A stretch of DNA of 51,963 bases from Roseovarius lutimaris (GTDB lineage: Bacteria; Pseudomonadota; Alphaproteobacteria; Rhodobacterales; Rhodobacteraceae). Location: NCBI RefSeq assembly GCF_900115165.1, contig NZ_FOVP01000024.1:1-51963 (forward strand). Reading direction: 5' to 3'. Of the stretch, positions 25,288 through 35,342 are shown in pieces. A program made the position numbers and the translations under genes. The notes beneath the pieces were generated by a model. That model had not been told where the DNA came from. It searched no databases and saw only the letters and a list, made by a program, of their open reading frames with translations. The number at the start of each line of letters is the position of its first letter. Position 1 is the first letter of the stretch.

Positions 25288-26354
25288 CAGTCAGGATCCT
25301 GTGCGTCTAGCCCACGATAAAGGCGGCTGTCCTTGTATTGCAGGATCGCAAAGCGCATGATCACCCCGAGCGAGGCCGCAACTGGCACCGCCACCAGCAT
25401 GCCGACAAAGCCGAACAGCGTGCCAAAGGCCGAAAGCGCGAAGATAAGCCAGACCGGGTGCAGGCCAACGGATGAGCCGACAAGTTTGGGCGTCAGGAAA
25501 TTGCCCTCGATCACCTGACCCGAGACGAAAATCGCCGCGACAAGCCCGATGCTGACCCAGTCGCCCCAGAATTGAAAAAGGGCGAGCCCCACCGCCAGCA
25601 CCCCGCCGACGACCGAGCCGACATAGGGGATGAACGTGATCAGCCCGGCAAACGCCCCCACCACAAGGCCGAATTGCAGCCCCACAAGCATCAGCGCAAC
25701 GGCGTAGAAGGTGCCCAGCACAAGACAAACCGTGCCCATGCCGCGAATAAAGCTGGCGAGGGTTCGGTCGATCTGGCGAGCAAGATCGCGGATCACCGGC
25801 GCATGATCGCGCGGCAGCAACCCATCAATTTTCTCAACCATGTGATCCCAGTCATAAAGCAGGTAAAAGGCCACCACCGGCACGATCACGAACAGCAGCA
25901 CCAGATTAAGGAGCGAGGCGGCCGAGCTAAGCGCGGTTTGAAGGACCTCACCGCCGCGATCGCGGATCGTCTCGCCAAGCGACAACAGCATTTTATGCAG
26001 CGTCGACTCCGGCTCGAACATGGAGGGGAAATGACCTGACAGAAAGCCTTGCAAATCGCGTGCAAGCTGGGGGGCGATGTCGAAAAGGGCAATTGATTGT
26101 TCAACCAGCGTTGGCACCACCAAAAGCGCCATGAGCACAAAGATCAAAAGCGCCACCAGCGTGATCACCACGACCGAGGCGGCGCGGCCAAGCCCCAGGC
26201 GTTCAAGCCGGTCAGCCACCGGATCAAGGAAATAGGCGATCGCCCCGCCCAGAACGAACGGCAGGATCACATCGCCAAGAAACCACAGCACAATCAGGAA
26301 CACCGCCGTAGCGATGCCCCAATATCCAAGCTGTTGTTTGACCGGTAGTGCCAT
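25287..26354 (-). CDS. AI-2E family transporter (PerM-like)
   Basis: A 355-residue membrane protein of the AI-2E exporter/PerM family, with N-terminal helices (LPFVLGGAIAYFLDPVADRL), a central soluble region, and C-terminal helices including GQVIEGNFLTPKLVGSSVGL, a family signature. The function ranges from AI-2 export to Na+/H+ antiport; not assignable here. First gene of the hda-ppk1-ppx operon. Confidence 0.9.
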   Translation of the reverse strand: MALPVKQQLGYWGIATAVFLIVLWFLGDVILPFVLGGAIAYFLDPVADRLERLGLGRAASVVVITLVALLIFVLMALLVVPTLVEQSIALFDIAPQLARDLQGFLSGHFPSMFEPESTLHKMLLSLGETIRDRGGEVLQTALSSAASLLNLVLLFVIVPVVAFYLLYDWDHMVEKIDGLLPRDHAPVIRDLARQIDRTLASFIRGMGTVCLVLGTFYAVALMLVGLQFGLVVGAFAGLITFIPYVGSVVGGVLAVGLALFQFWGDWVSIGLVAAIFVSGQVIEGNFLTPKLVGSSVGLHPVWLIFALSAFGTLFGFVGMLVAVPVAASLGVIMRFAILQYKDSRLYRGLDAQDPD

Positions 26355-26501
26355 GTGATACGTCCCGAACCCTTTGACCCTTTCACATTGCCCATGCAGC
26401 CCCCGGTTTCAAGGGGGCGGGGGGCGAAAGCGTGATCCTCCCTTGTCTGGACCGCCGCAAAGCCATAAACGGGGGCAAATATCCTTTGCCAGAGGTCTCA
26501 T

Positions 26502-27857
26502 ATGCGCCTGTCCCGTTATTTTCTGCCCGTGCTCAAGGAAACCCCCGCCGAGGCACAGATTGCCTCGCACCGCCTGATGTTGCGGGCGGGGATGATCAAG
26601 CAGGCGACTGCTGGGATCTATTCCTGGTTGCCTCTGGGCTTCAAGATCCTGCGCAAGCTTGAAAATATCGTGCATGAAGAGCAGGTGCGTGCGGGCCATA
26701 TCCCGATGCTGATGCCGACGCTGCAATCCGCCGATCTGTGGCGTGAAAGCGGGCGCTATGATGATTATGGCGATGAAATGCTTCGGATCACCGACCGGCA
26801 TGGGCGTGATATGCTCTATGGGCCGACCAACGAAGAGCTGATCACCGATATTTTCCGCGCCCATGTCGGCAGCTACAAGGATCTGCCGCTGACGCTCTAT
26901 CATATTCAGTGGAAGTTTCGCGACGAGGTACGCCCCCGCTTTGGGGTGATGCGCGGTCGCGAGTTTTTCATGAAGGACGGCTATAACTTTGATCTGACCA
27001 AAGAGGATGCTTTGCATGCTTACAACCGCCATATGGTCAGCTATCTGCGCACCTATGAGCGGATGGGATTGCAGGCGATCCCGATGCGTGCCGATTCTGG
27101 CCCGATTGGCGGCGATGACACGCATGAGTTTCTGGTGCTCGCCGAGACTGGCGAATCCGAGGTGTTCTATGACAGCGCGATCACCGATCTGAGCCTTGGC
27201 GAGCGCACGGTGGATTACAATAGCTGGGAGGATTGCGCGGCCATTGTCAAGGAATGGACCACGCCCTATGCGCGCACCGACGAGACCCATGACGCGGCGG
27301 CCTTCAACGCCATCCCCGAGGCCCGGCGCAAGACCAGCCGTGGCATCGAGGTGGGTCAGATTTTCTATTTCGGCACCAAGTATTCCGATGCCATGGGCGC
27401 CACGGTTCAGGGCCCCGATGGCAAATCCACGCCGGTGCATATGGGCAGTCACGGCATCGGCGTCAGCCGCCTTGTAGGCGCGATCATCGAGGCGAGCCAT
27501 GACGACAAGGGCATCATCTGGCCCGAGGGTGTGACGCCCTATCACGCGGGTATCGTGAACGTCAAACAGGGCGACGCCGAGGCCGATGCGGCCTGTGAGG
27601 CGATCTATGCCTCGCTGAACGCGCTAGGCCTAGAGCCGCTTTATGACGACCGCGACGAGCGGGCAGGCGGCAAGTTTGCCACGATGGACCTGATCGGCCT
27701 GCCCTGGCGGATCACCGTGGGGCCGCGCGGCCTCAAGAACGGGGTGGTTGAGCTGACCTGTCGCCGCACCGGGGAAAGCGAAGAATTGCCGCCCGAACAG
27801 GCAGTGGAAAGGCTGGCGTTGATCTATGCGGGGCATGTGTTGCGGCCAAGCCTGTAG
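26502..27857 (+). CDS. proS: prolyl-tRNA synthetase, short alphaproteobacterial type
   Basis: A 451-residue class II synthetase. It begins [20 protein letters not shown] and carries the class II motifs ([17 protein letters not shown] for motif 2; [13 protein letters not shown] for motif 3) and a C-terminal anticodon-binding domain (about 355-445). It lacks the long insertion editing domain of E. coli ProRS, as is usual in alphaproteobacteria, which is why it is about 450 instead of 570 residues. It charges tRNA-Pro in the cytoplasm. Confidence 0.95.
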   Translation: MRLSRYFLPVLKETPAEAQIASHRLMLRAGMIKQATAGIYSWLPLGFKILRKLENIVHEEQVRAGHIPMLMPTLQSADLWRESGRYDDYGDEMLRITDRHGRDMLYGPTNEELITDIFRAHVGSYKDLPLTLYHIQWKFRDEVRPRFGVMRGREFFMKDGYNFDLTKEDALHAYNRHMVSYLRTYERMGLQAIPMRADSGPIGGDDTHEFLVLAETGESEVFYDSAITDLSLGERTVDYNSWEDCAAIVKEWTTPYARTDETHDAAAFNAIPEARRKTSRGIEVGQIFYFGTKYSDAMGATVQGPDGKSTPVHMGSHGIGVSRLVGAIIEASHDDKGIIWPEGVTPYHAGIVNVKQGDAEADAACEAIYASLNALGLEPLYDDRDERAGGKFATMDLIGLPWRITVGPRGLKNGVVELTCRRTGESEELPPEQAVERLALIYAGHVLRPSL

Positions 27858-27900
27858 AAGAGGGTCTTGAGCGGACGTTTATCCCAAGCACCAATGCGCC

Positions 27901-27942
27901 GCCGCGCGGCTTGCGTCCGCCCCCTCGGACGGGCCGCGCGGC
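27901..27942. repeat. GC-rich nested inverted repeat after proS
   Basis: GCCGCGCGGC occurs at 27901-27910 and 27933-27942 and is itself palindromic. Between them GTCCG and CGGAC form an inner stem. Likely a transcription end or stable hairpin; no T-run follows. Confidence 0.5.
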
Positions 27943-28022
27943 TCATCGCCTGGGGCCAACGCCTCCCTTGACGCCCGTACCCTAAAACCCCACTGTCCGC
28001 GCAAATTTACCAAGGTGTCAGA

Positions 28023-29312
28023 ATGGCCAGAACGCCCGCCCCTTTTGCCCCGTTTGAATGGATGATCGCCTGGCGCTATCTGCGCGCCAAGCGGGCCGAG
28101 GGCGGTGTCAGCGTGATGACATGGATCAGCCTTGTTGGCATCACCCTGGCGGTCTTTGCCCTGATCGCGACGCTTGCGGTCCGGTCGGGGTTTCGGGCCG
28201 AATTCGTCGACACGATCCTAGGGGCGAATGCGCATGTGACGATCTATAACGCCGGTGAGGTCGATGCGCAGAGCGGACGGATCGACCGCACCATTCAGGA
28301 TTACGAGGCGATGGCCGAGCGGGTGCGCGCGGTGCCGGGCGTGACCCGCGCCGCGCCGCTGATCAAGGGGCAGGTGATGGCCAATGCCCGCGAGCGCAAT
28401 GCCGGGGTGCAGGTCTTTGGCATCGCGCCGGAGGATCTGCGCGGCATTCCGCGCGTCGCCGACCCCGAAACCAGCCGGGGCGATATCGCCAGCTTTCCCC
28501 AAGGCATCGCGATTGGCTCGGGCGTGGCACAGGAGCTTGGCGTCGGCCTTGGTGACCGGATCAAGTTGATCTCACCCAATGGCGTCAAGACCGCCTTTGG
28601 CACCAGCCCGCGGATCAACGCTTATGACGTGGTCTATGTGTTTTCCGCCGGGCGCTATGACATCGACCGGGTGCGGGTTTACCTGCCGTTTGAAGAGGCG
28701 CAGAGCTTTTTTAACCGCGAAGGACGCGCCGATGAGCTTGAGGTGATGGTGCGCGCGCCCGAGAATGTGGATGAACTTGCCCTGCCGCTGTTGCGCGCGG
28801 CGGGCGAGCGGGCGCAGGTCTGGACCTGGCAGGATGCCAGCGGCTCTTTTCTGCGCGCGCTTGAGGTTGAGGATAACGTGATGTTCATCATCCTGTCGAT
28901 CCTCGTGCTGATCGCGGCGATGAATATCACCAGCGGGTTGATCATGCTGGTCAAGAACAAGGGCCGCGATATTGGCATCCTGCGCACGATGGGTCTGACC
29001 CAGGGCTCGGTCCTGCGGGTGTTTTTCATCTGTGGCGCCTTTACCGGGCTGATCGGCACGGCGATGGGTGTTGTTCTGGGCTGTCTTTTCGCGCTTTATA
29101 TCGACCCGATTTTCAGCTTTGTGAATGTGCTGATGGGTGGGCAGGTCTGGGACCCGTCGATCCGGGGGATCTATCATTTGCCGGCCAAGTTGCAGGTGGG
29201 CGATGTGATGTCGGCGGTCGCGTTGTCGCTGGGGCTGTCGTTCGTGGTGACGATCTTTCCGGCGCGGCGCGCGGCACGGATGAACCCGGTGGAGGCGCTG
29301 CGCTATGAGTGA
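28023..29312 (+). CDS. lolC: lipoprotein-releasing ABC transporter permease (LolC/LolE type)
   Basis: A 429-residue FtsX/MacB-type permease. A first helix at about 30-50, a long periplasmic domain (about 55-275), and three C-terminal helices with the [20 protein letters not shown] segment, which contacts the ATPase. Alphaproteobacteria usually encode one such permease that acts as a dimer instead of LolC plus LolE. It extracts outer-membrane lipoproteins from the inner membrane. The stop overlaps lolD by 8 nt. Confidence 0.93.
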   Translation: MARTPAPFAPFEWMIAWRYLRAKRAEGGVSVMTWISLVGITLAVFALIATLAVRSGFRAEFVDTILGANAHVTIYNAGEVDAQSGRIDRTIQDYEAMAERVRAVPGVTRAAPLIKGQVMANARERNAGVQVFGIAPEDLRGIPRVADPETSRGDIASFPQGIAIGSGVAQELGVGLGDRIKLISPNGVKTAFGTSPRINAYDVVYVFSAGRYDIDRVRVYLPFEEAQSFFNREGRADELEVMVRAPENVDELALPLLRAAGERAQVWTWQDASGSFLRALEVEDNVMFIILSILVLIAAMNITSGLIMLVKNKGRDIGILRTMGLTQGSVLRVFFICGAFTGLIGTAMGVVLGCLFALYIDPIFSFVNVLMGGQVWDPSIRGIYHLPAKLQVGDVMSAVALSLGLSFVVTIFPARRAARMNPVEALRYE

Positions 29313-30048
29313 TGTGATGCTGCGCCTTTCGGGGGTTGAAAAGACCTATAACAAGGGCGAAACCGGCGAAGTGCGGGTTTTGGCCGGTGTCGATCTTGCG
29401 CTTGCGCGCGGCGAGATGGTGGCGCTTGTGGCCCCCTCGGGGGCCGGGAAATCGACGTTGTTGCATATCGCCGGATTGCTTGACACCGCCGATGCGGGGC
29501 GGGTCGCGATCGCGGGCGAGGATATGACCGGGCTGAGTGACCGGCGGCGCACCGCGCTGCGACGCCAGGAGGTGGGCTTTGTCTATCAGTTTCACCACCT
29601 TCTGCCCGAATTCAGCGCATTGGAAAACATCGTTTTGCCGCAGCTTGCCGATGGGGTGGCACGCAAAACCGCCGAAGAACGGGCCCAGAAGTTGCTGGAT
29701 CAGGTCGGGGTTGGCGCGCGCGCCGGACATCGCCCCTCGGCGATGTCGGGCGGCGAGCAACAGCGGGTGGCGTTTTGCCGGGCGCTTGCCAACAGCCCCA
29801 GCGTTCTTTTGGCGGATGAGCCGACGGGCAATCTTGATCCCGGCACTGCGGATCAGGTGTTTGGCGCCTTGGAAGGGTTGGTGCGCGGCACCGGCCTTGC
29901 GGCATTGATTGCCACGCATAACCTTGAACTGGCGGCGAAAATGGACCGGGTGCTGCGACTTGATCAGGGTCGTCTTGTTGACGCGAGCCAAGGACGGAGC
30001 GTGGGTTTCACCCACCCTACGCAGCCATTTCAGATCGGTTGCGATTGA
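29305..30048 (+). CDS. lolD: lipoprotein-releasing ABC transporter ATPase LolD
   Basis: A 247-residue ATPase with Walker A ([11 protein letters not shown]), the LolD Q-loop ([15 protein letters not shown]), signature ([15 protein letters not shown]), Walker B ([12 protein letters not shown]) and a His switch (THNLELA). Usual LolD length is about 225-230. The last residues ([18 protein letters not shown]) are encoded by the dispersed repeat at 30000-30021 and its flank, so the C-terminus is not original. It pairs with the permease at 28023. Confidence 0.93.
   Translation: MSDVMLRLSGVEKTYNKGETGEVRVLAGVDLALARGEMVALVAPSGAGKSTLLHIAGLLDTADAGRVAIAGEDMTGLSDRRRTALRRQEVGFVYQFHHLLPEFSALENIVLPQLADGVARKTAEERAQKLLDQVGVGARAGHRPSAMSGGEQQRVAFCRALANSPSVLLADEPTGNLDPGTADQVFGALEGLVRGTGLAALIATHNLELAAKMDRVLRLDQGRLVDASQGRSVGFTHPTQPFQIGCD
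30000..30021. repeat. dispersed 22-bp palindromic repeat, copy 2 (inside lolD)
   Basis: Identical to 5230-5251. It lies inside the last codons of lolD and is translated as SVGFTHPT. Copy 1 is intergenic. Confidence 0.75.
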
Positions 30049-30096
30049 CCATATTGCGCCGTGCAGACACACTGCGCGCGAATAGACGGAGGCCAT

Positions 30097-31073
30097 ATGG
30101 CACAGGTATCGCTTGACGAGATCGAAGCACGAACCAAAGCGGCGCTGATGCGCCATGGCGCGGTCGATCGGGTGGCGGGCGAGGTGGCCTTGCGGTGCGC
30201 AAGGCGGAAAGCGTCGGCAACTGGATTTGCGGGCTTTACTATCTGGAGAGCTATTGTCAGCAGTTGCAAACTGGCCGTGTCAAAGGCGATGTCGAGCCGG
30301 TTGTCAGCCAGCCGAGGCCCGGCGCGGTGGTTGTGGATGCGCGCTTTGGCTTTGCCCAGCCCGCCTTTGCCCGTGCGCTTGACCGGGCGGTTGAGGCGGC
30401 GCGCGCCTGTGGCGTGGCCAGCCTTGCGGTTGGGCATGCGCATACCTGCACAAGCCTTGGATTTTTCACCGAACAGATCGCCAAACGCGGGCTTGTCGGG
30501 CTGGGCATGACCAACGCCTCGCCGATCGTGGCGCCGCCGGGCGGCAAGAGCCGGGTGATCGGCACCAATCCGATCGCCTTTTCGGTGCCCGACGGCAAGG
30601 GCGGGGTCGCGATGCAGTTTGACCAGTCGACCACCACCGTGGCGCTTGGCAAGATCACCATGGCCAAGGCGGCCGGGGAGCGTATTCCAGAAGGCTGGGC
30701 ATTGGATGCAAACGGCCAGCCGACGACCGACCCCGAAGCGGCGCTTGCCGGATCGCTGGTCAGCATGGGGGGCTACAAGGGCTGGGGCTTTGGGTTGATG
30801 GCCGAGATTTTGACCGCCGGCATGACCGCGGGTGTGGTCAGCCGTGATGTCAAACCGCTGAAGGCGCCCGAAGGCGCGCCGCATGATCTTGGGCAGTATT
30901 ATCTATTGATGGACCCCGATACCTCGGGCGCCTTTTATGACCGCCTTGCGCAAATCGCCGAAGGCGTCGCGCTTGACGAAGGCGCACGCATGCCGGGGCA
31001 GGGCAAGCGCGAGGCCGATCCCGTCGAGGTGCCGGACACGCTTTGGGCGCAGGTGGCGGAACTGGTCGGTTAG
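30097..31073 (+). pseudogene. Ldh-family (malate/L-lactate/ureidoglycolate) dehydrogenase, frameshifted
   Basis: ATG 30097 begins MAQVSLDEIEARTKAALMRH and reads to about EVAL. The family continuation AVRKAESVGNWICGLYYLES then lies in the next frame, from about 30192. One base is missing around 30190-30191. The rest (to 31073) is intact and contains the Ldh_2 motifs: VGHAHTCTSLGFFTEQIAKR, GTNPIAFSVP and GYKGWGFGLMAEIL. These NAD(P)H-dependent enzymes reduce 2-oxo acids or cyclic imines such as piperideine-2-carboxylate. Either a recent pseudogene, a sequencing error, or a product started at GTG 30195 that lacks about 33 residues. Confidence 0.85.
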
Positions 31074-31163
31074 GGGCTGGGCTGTCGGGCGACTGATGCA
31101 GATCATGGCGCGATGTCGAAAATGTGGATCGAATGGGCTGACAGGGCGATAAGGGAGGTGCAA

Positions 31164-31568
31164 ATGCGGATTGGAATATGGGCCGGTATAGTGGCCGTAC
31201 TATGGCTGCCGACTATCTTGGTGGCGCAGGATCTGCGCCTTGGGCAAAAGACCTATGAGCGCTATTGCGCGGCCTGTCATGGTGTGGATGCCAGCGGCAA
31301 TGGCCCGATGCGCCCGGTTCTGGCCCTGGCGCCGCCTGACCTTCGGGTTCTGGCCCAGACCAATCGCGGGGCTTTTCCGCTGGCCCGTGTTGTGCGCCAG
31401 ATCGACGGGCGCGATCCGATGGTGGCCCATGGCGAGCCGATGCCGGTTTATGGCGATTTCTTCGAGGGGCGTGATGTCGTGCTTAAGATCGACGAGGGCG
31501 CGCAGATCAAGACCAGTCGGCGGATGGTCGATCTGTTGGCTTATCTGCAAAGCCTTCAGACCCGCTAA
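31164..31568 (+). CDS. small cytochrome c
   Basis: A 134-residue protein with an N-terminal signal sequence or anchor (RIGIWAGIVAVLWLPTILVA) and one haem c site CAACH at residues 35-39. Met residues in MVAHGEPMPVYGDFF could give the sixth ligand. ATG 31164 follows GGGAGGTG; the in-frame ATG at 31113 would bury the signal peptide. Periplasmic electron carrier, partner unknown. It lies 90 nt after the Ldh gene. Confidence 0.87.
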   Translation: MRIGIWAGIVAVLWLPTILVAQDLRLGQKTYERYCAACHGVDASGNGPMRPVLALAPPDLRVLAQTNRGAFPLARVVRQIDGRDPMVAHGEPMPVYGDFFEGRDVVLKIDEGAQIKTSRRMVDLLAYLQSLQTR

Positions 31569-31626
31569 GGCGGGTGCTTGAAGGGCGGCTTGCGGGCGCT
31601 AGATACCTTTTACAGGGAGGTGCCCC

Positions 31627-32028
31627 ATGCGACTTTTGTTAACGAGCCTGATCCTGGCGGTTGGCCTGTCTGGACCGGCACGCGCCGATGAGAGTGCGGT
31701 AAAAGCGGTGATTTCCGCCCAGATCGAGGCCTTCCTGGCCAATGACGTGGACCGCGCATGGGGGTATGCCAGCCCGACCATTCAGCAACGTTTTGGATCG
31801 TCCGCGCAATTTGGCACCATGGTCCGAAAGGGGTATCCGATGGTCTGGCGCCCCTCTGAGGTAACGTTTTGGGACAGTGAGGTGATTGCCGGAAAGCTCT
31901 GGCAAAACGTGCTCGTTCGCGATGCCGGTGGCGCGCTTTACGTGGTCGAGTACCAGATGATCGAAGGCGAGGGCGGCTGGAAGATCAATGCCGTGCGGGT
32001 GCGAAAAACGCCTGGCGGTACAGTCTGA
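31627..32028 (+). CDS. DUF4864 domain secreted protein
   Basis: A 133-residue protein with a signal peptide (about 1-21, ending ARA) and a body matching DUF4864: SAVKAVISAQIEAFLANDVD and RAWGYASPTIQQRFGS, then MVRKGYPMVWRPSEVTF. The domain resembles the NTF2-like fold; function is unknown. AGGGAGGTG precedes ATG 31627. It is followed by a composite repeat. Confidence 0.87.
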   Translation: MRLLLTSLILAVGLSGPARADESAVKAVISAQIEAFLANDVDRAWGYASPTIQQRFGSSAQFGTMVRKGYPMVWRPSEVTFWDSEVIAGKLWQNVLVRDAGGALYVVEYQMIEGEGGWKINAVRVRKTPGGTV

Positions 32029-32043
32029 GGAGAGTGCGGATCA

Positions 32044-32104
32044 GGGGGCGCTGCCCCCATCGCCCAGAGGCGATTCCCCTGGGATATTTATGGCCAGAAG
32101 AAAC
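32044..32104. repeat. composite intergenic repeat, copy 2
   Basis: GGGGGCGCTGCCCCC (32044-32058), then CGCCCAGAGGCG, then GGGATATTTATGGCCAGAAG. Same module order as 7912-7974. Follows the DUF4864 stop by 15 nt. No other feature was seen between 32105 and 32240. Confidence 0.65.
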
Positions 32105-32258
32105 CGGCATCTGCGGGGCGCGAGAAGGGCACCGTGACGGTGGTGTGAGAGCCGGTTAACCCCCTGTTGATACTTCCCTATTCCATCGGATGCGGTGCGC
32201 CGTGCCGGGACAGGCACGGGACATGCGCGCGTGACGCGGGATGTGGAAAGGGAACCAT

Positions 32259-34550
32259 ATGAACAAGGCAATTACCGACGGCATCGTTTTCATGCCTCAA
32301 CCTTTTGCGGCGGGGTTGGATCAATGGTCCAGCGGCAATGGCACGCCTCAATCGGATACCTATGCGAATGCCGTGAATGCGGCCTTTGTGCCGGCCGATC
32401 AGGATTTTGGCGGTGCGCTGGAGCTTCAGAAGGTCGATGCAGTGCAACGGCTGCGCTATATGGGGGAAACCCCGATTTTGCCGGGCTGTTATCTTCAGGT
32501 CCGGGCGCGGGTCAAGGCAATTTCGGGTAATCTGCCGAATGTGCGGATTGCGGCATGGGCCGGCGGGGCCGGCGGTGTGGCGGTTACCGGGGTGACGTTG
32601 ACTGGTCCGCAGGTCACGTTGACCACCTATGGCGATGTGGTTGAGGTGACGGCGATTGTCGGCACTGGCGCGCGCAACGGGGTCAATATGGCCTGGGGGA
32701 CGCAGGCGCTTTTCGGGCACTTCGGGCTTGACCTGAGCGGGCCGAGCGGCGGCGTGGTGCGCATCGACGATATCGTCATCGAAGATGTCAGCCGGTTCTT
32801 TCTGCGTGATATTGTCAGCGCGGTGGATGTGCGCGATTTTGGCGCCGTGGGGGACGGGGTACGCGACGATCATGCAGCCTTTGAGGCCGCCGATGCCGCC
32901 GCAAACGGGCGTGAGATCATTGTTCCGGCGGGCACCTATTTTCTTGGCCAAAGCACCACCATTCAGAACCGTGTCCGTTTTGAGGGCACGCTTGAAATGG
33001 CGGATAGCAGCATTCTGGCGCTCACCAAGAATTTCGATCTACCGGCCTATATTGACGCCTTTGAGGAAAGTGAGCTTGCCTTCAAGAAGGCCTATCAGGC
33101 GCTATTGAACAATGCCGGGCACGTCACGCTTGATCTGGGCGGGCGCAAGGTGGCGCTGCGGGCGCCGGTGGACATGGCCGCGGCGGTCAATAACAAGACC
33201 ACTTACAAACAGCGTCATGTGATTGAAAACGGGCAGTTTTCTGTGTTTCCCGGTGCCGCCTGGGAGACCGATGTCGCGACATCGCAGGCGACATATGATC
33301 CGCGTAACTCAAAGCGGCTTGTCAATGTCGAGAATGTTGCCAATATCCCTGTCGGATCGGTAATCACCGGCAACGGTGTGGGGCGCGAAGTCTATGTCAC
33401 TGATCGCAACATCGCAGCGCAACGGCTGGATATCAGTCAACCGCTGTTCGATGCGGCAGGCACGCAGGTGTTCACCTTCCGGCGCTTCAAATACATGCTT
33501 GATTTCAGCGGATTCGAGCAGATTTCACGCATGGTCATGTCCGAAATCGAGTTTCAATGCAGTGGTGATTGCAGCGCCATCCTTTTGCCGCCCACGGGCA
33601 CCGGGTTTCATCTGCGCGATTGCTTTATCACCCGGCCCAAGGACCGTGGCGTCAGCAGCCACGGCGAAGGAGATCAGGGCATGATGATCGACCGCTGTCA
33701 GTTCCTGTCCGATGAAAGCCCGCTTTTGTCGACTGAGCGTGTTTCGATCGGGTTCAATGCCAATGCAAACGACATCAAGGTGCGCGACAATCGCGTGGTG
33801 CATTTCCGGCATTTCGGGGTGATTGGCGGGTCAAGTTCGATCATTTCAGGCAACCACGTGTTTCAGGGCGATTCCGCCCTTAACGGCATTCGCACCAGTG
33901 GGTTTGTTCTGACGCGCACCAACAATCGGGGCACGATCAACGGCAATTATATTGACAATTGCTTTATCGAATGGGGCAATGAGCATGATCAGGCGCCCGG
34001 TTTCTCTGGTGAGTTTTCGTTCAGCGCGTTGAGCATCACCGATAACGTGTTCCTGGCCAGCGATGTGGCGCCGTGGTTCACCTTTATTCTGGTCAAGCCG
34101 CATGGGGCCGGGCATTTCCTGAATGGCGTGTCGGTGAATGGCAATTCGTTCCGCGGGATTGGCGGCACCATCGACCGGGTCGAGACGGTGGATACGAGCT
34201 TAGCCGATCTTGATTACAACCGGATCCGCAATGTCACCTTTGACGACAATGCCTTTCACAACATCCAGACACCTGCGGCCAGCCCGCTTGTGATGGAACA
34301 TACCGAGGCCAGCGCCGCAAGCACATGGGTGGTGGAGCCAGCGCCACGGTTGCCGTTCGGGGCCTGGGCGCAGGTGGTGGAATCGGTTGTGGCGGCCGGG
34401 CCGCTGCGCAGTAGCGCCAATGCGGTGCAATATGTGACACCTTATTACCAGGCCAATCAGGGCGCGGACAATGACCAGATCAACCTGCGCTGGCCGCTGG
34501 CGGTTTCGGGAAGTGTCATTCTCAAGGTGCGGATCGACGACCCGCTCTGA
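32259..34550 (+). CDS. pectate-lyase-fold (GH28-related) protein, GTA fibre-like
   Basis: A 763-residue protein. Residues 1-190 form a beta-rich, jelly-roll-like region (LYLQVRARVKAISG-type, then VVRIDDIVIEDV). From about 193 comes the pectate_lyase_3/GH28-related entry motif VDVRDFGAVGDGVRDDHAAF, followed by a right-handed beta-helix to about 680 and a C-terminal domain. No signal peptide. The N-terminus (MNKAITDGIVFMPQPFAAGL) resembles, from memory, the accessory tail-fibre gene outside the main gene-transfer-agent cluster in Rhodobacterales (rcc00171 of R. capsulatus). Alternatives are a prophage tailspike or an exopolysaccharide-acting enzyme. GGAAAGGGAAC precedes ATG 32259; ATG 32241 is less likely. 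Confidence 0.78.
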   Translation: MNKAITDGIVFMPQPFAAGLDQWSSGNGTPQSDTYANAVNAAFVPADQDFGGALELQKVDAVQRLRYMGETPILPGCYLQVRARVKAISGNLPNVRIAAWAGGAGGVAVTGVTLTGPQVTLTTYGDVVEVTAIVGTGARNGVNMAWGTQALFGHFGLDLSGPSGGVVRIDDIVIEDVSRFFLRDIVSAVDVRDFGAVGDGVRDDHAAFEAADAAANGREIIVPAGTYFLGQSTTIQNRVRFEGTLEMADSSILALTKNFDLPAYIDAFEESELAFKKAYQALLNNAGHVTLDLGGRKVALRAPVDMAAAVNNKTTYKQRHVIENGQFSVFPGAAWETDVATSQATYDPRNSKRLVNVENVANIPVGSVITGNGVGREVYVTDRNIAAQRLDISQPLFDAAGTQVFTFRRFKYMLDFSGFEQISRMVMSEIEFQCSGDCSAILLPPTGTGFHLRDCFITRPKDRGVSSHGEGDQGMMIDRCQFLSDESPLLSTERVSIGFNANANDIKVRDNRVVHFRHFGVIGGSSSIISGNHVFQGDSALNGIRTSGFVLTRTNNRGTINGNYIDNCFIEWGNEHDQAPGFSGEFSFSALSITDNVFLASDVAPWFTFILVKPHGAGHFLNGVSVNGNSFRGIGGTIDRVETVDTSLADLDYNRIRNVTFDDNAFHNIQTPAASPLVMEHTEASAASTWVVEPAPRLPFGAWAQVVESVVAAGPLRSSANAVQYVTPYYQANQGADNDQINLRWPLAVSGSVILKVRIDDPL

Positions 34551-34571
34551 AAAAGCGCTCTGGCGGCGCTG

Positions 34572-35231
34572 TTAAAAGCTCTGCCAGAGCCCCAGTTTGA
34601 CGCCATGCGCCCGCCCGCCATGAAACATCTGGCTGATCCCGAATTCGATATGCTTGCCAGGTTTTGTCTCGTAGACGAACGAGGGGGCAAAGCGGGCATA
34701 GCTGCTGCCGGTATCCGGTTGACCGGTCTGCACCTGGAGGATCAGTTTGGTTTTGCGGGTGGTGGATAGGCCAAAGGTGAAATCACCTTCAAGGGCCATA
34801 TCGCCATGCTTGAATAGAATCGCACGGCTATCCACGGCAAGCCAGCCATTGCGATCCCAAAGCGAAATGCCGCGCCCGAGCGATAGGCCCGGGCGCAGGG
34901 CGTTCTTGCCTGCAATCTGTCCGGCACCCAGTTCGAAGGCGAGTTTCAGGGGCCGTTCGGCTTGCCCGAGCGGCCAGCGCAGAAATCCGATAGCCTTGGA
35001 CATGCGCACACCATCCCCGCCCAGATCAGCCCCGGCCGTCACGCGGTCGGTCAATCCATGCTCGGCATATAAAGTAACAAATGGGTGGTAAAACCCGAAG
35101 GCATCCGGGCCCTCGATCTGACCGGAGTTTGCGAGAAAGGTCTTGCCCTTTTCGCGCGGCCACGCCCCCGCCTGTGCCATAATGGCCAGACATGGCAAAA
35201 GGATCAACGTGAGAATGAGCCGTCGCAGCAT
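34572..35231 (-). CDS. putative outer-membrane beta-barrel protein
   Basis: A 219-residue protein with a clear signal peptide (MLRRLILTLILLPCLAIMAQ, cleavage near AGA), followed by alternating short beta segments and ending in an aromatic residue (LGLWQSF), typical of outer-membrane barrels. No family recognised with certainty. GAGGTAACC precedes ATG 35231. The open frame extends upstream to 35696 but that part is antisense to other genes. Convergent with the gene at 32259. Confidence 0.75.
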   Translation of the reverse strand: MLRRLILTLILLPCLAIMAQAGAWPREKGKTFLANSGQIEGPDAFGFYHPFVTLYAEHGLTDRVTAGADLGGDGVRMSKAIGFLRWPLGQAERPLKLAFELGAGQIAGKNALRPGLSLGRGISLWDRNGWLAVDSRAILFKHGDMALEGDFTFGLSTTRKTKLILQVQTGQPDTGSSYARFAPSFVYETKPGKHIEFGISQMFHGGRAHGVKLGLWQSF

Positions 35232-35342
35232 GGTTACCTCTGCGTTAACCCTCGGTAAAAAGGGTAAAGCGACGGTTAAGGCGGCTAAGAATTTACCCCC
35301 CTGCCTGCGCGTGATAGGCTGGTTTGGCAAAGGAGGTGCGTC

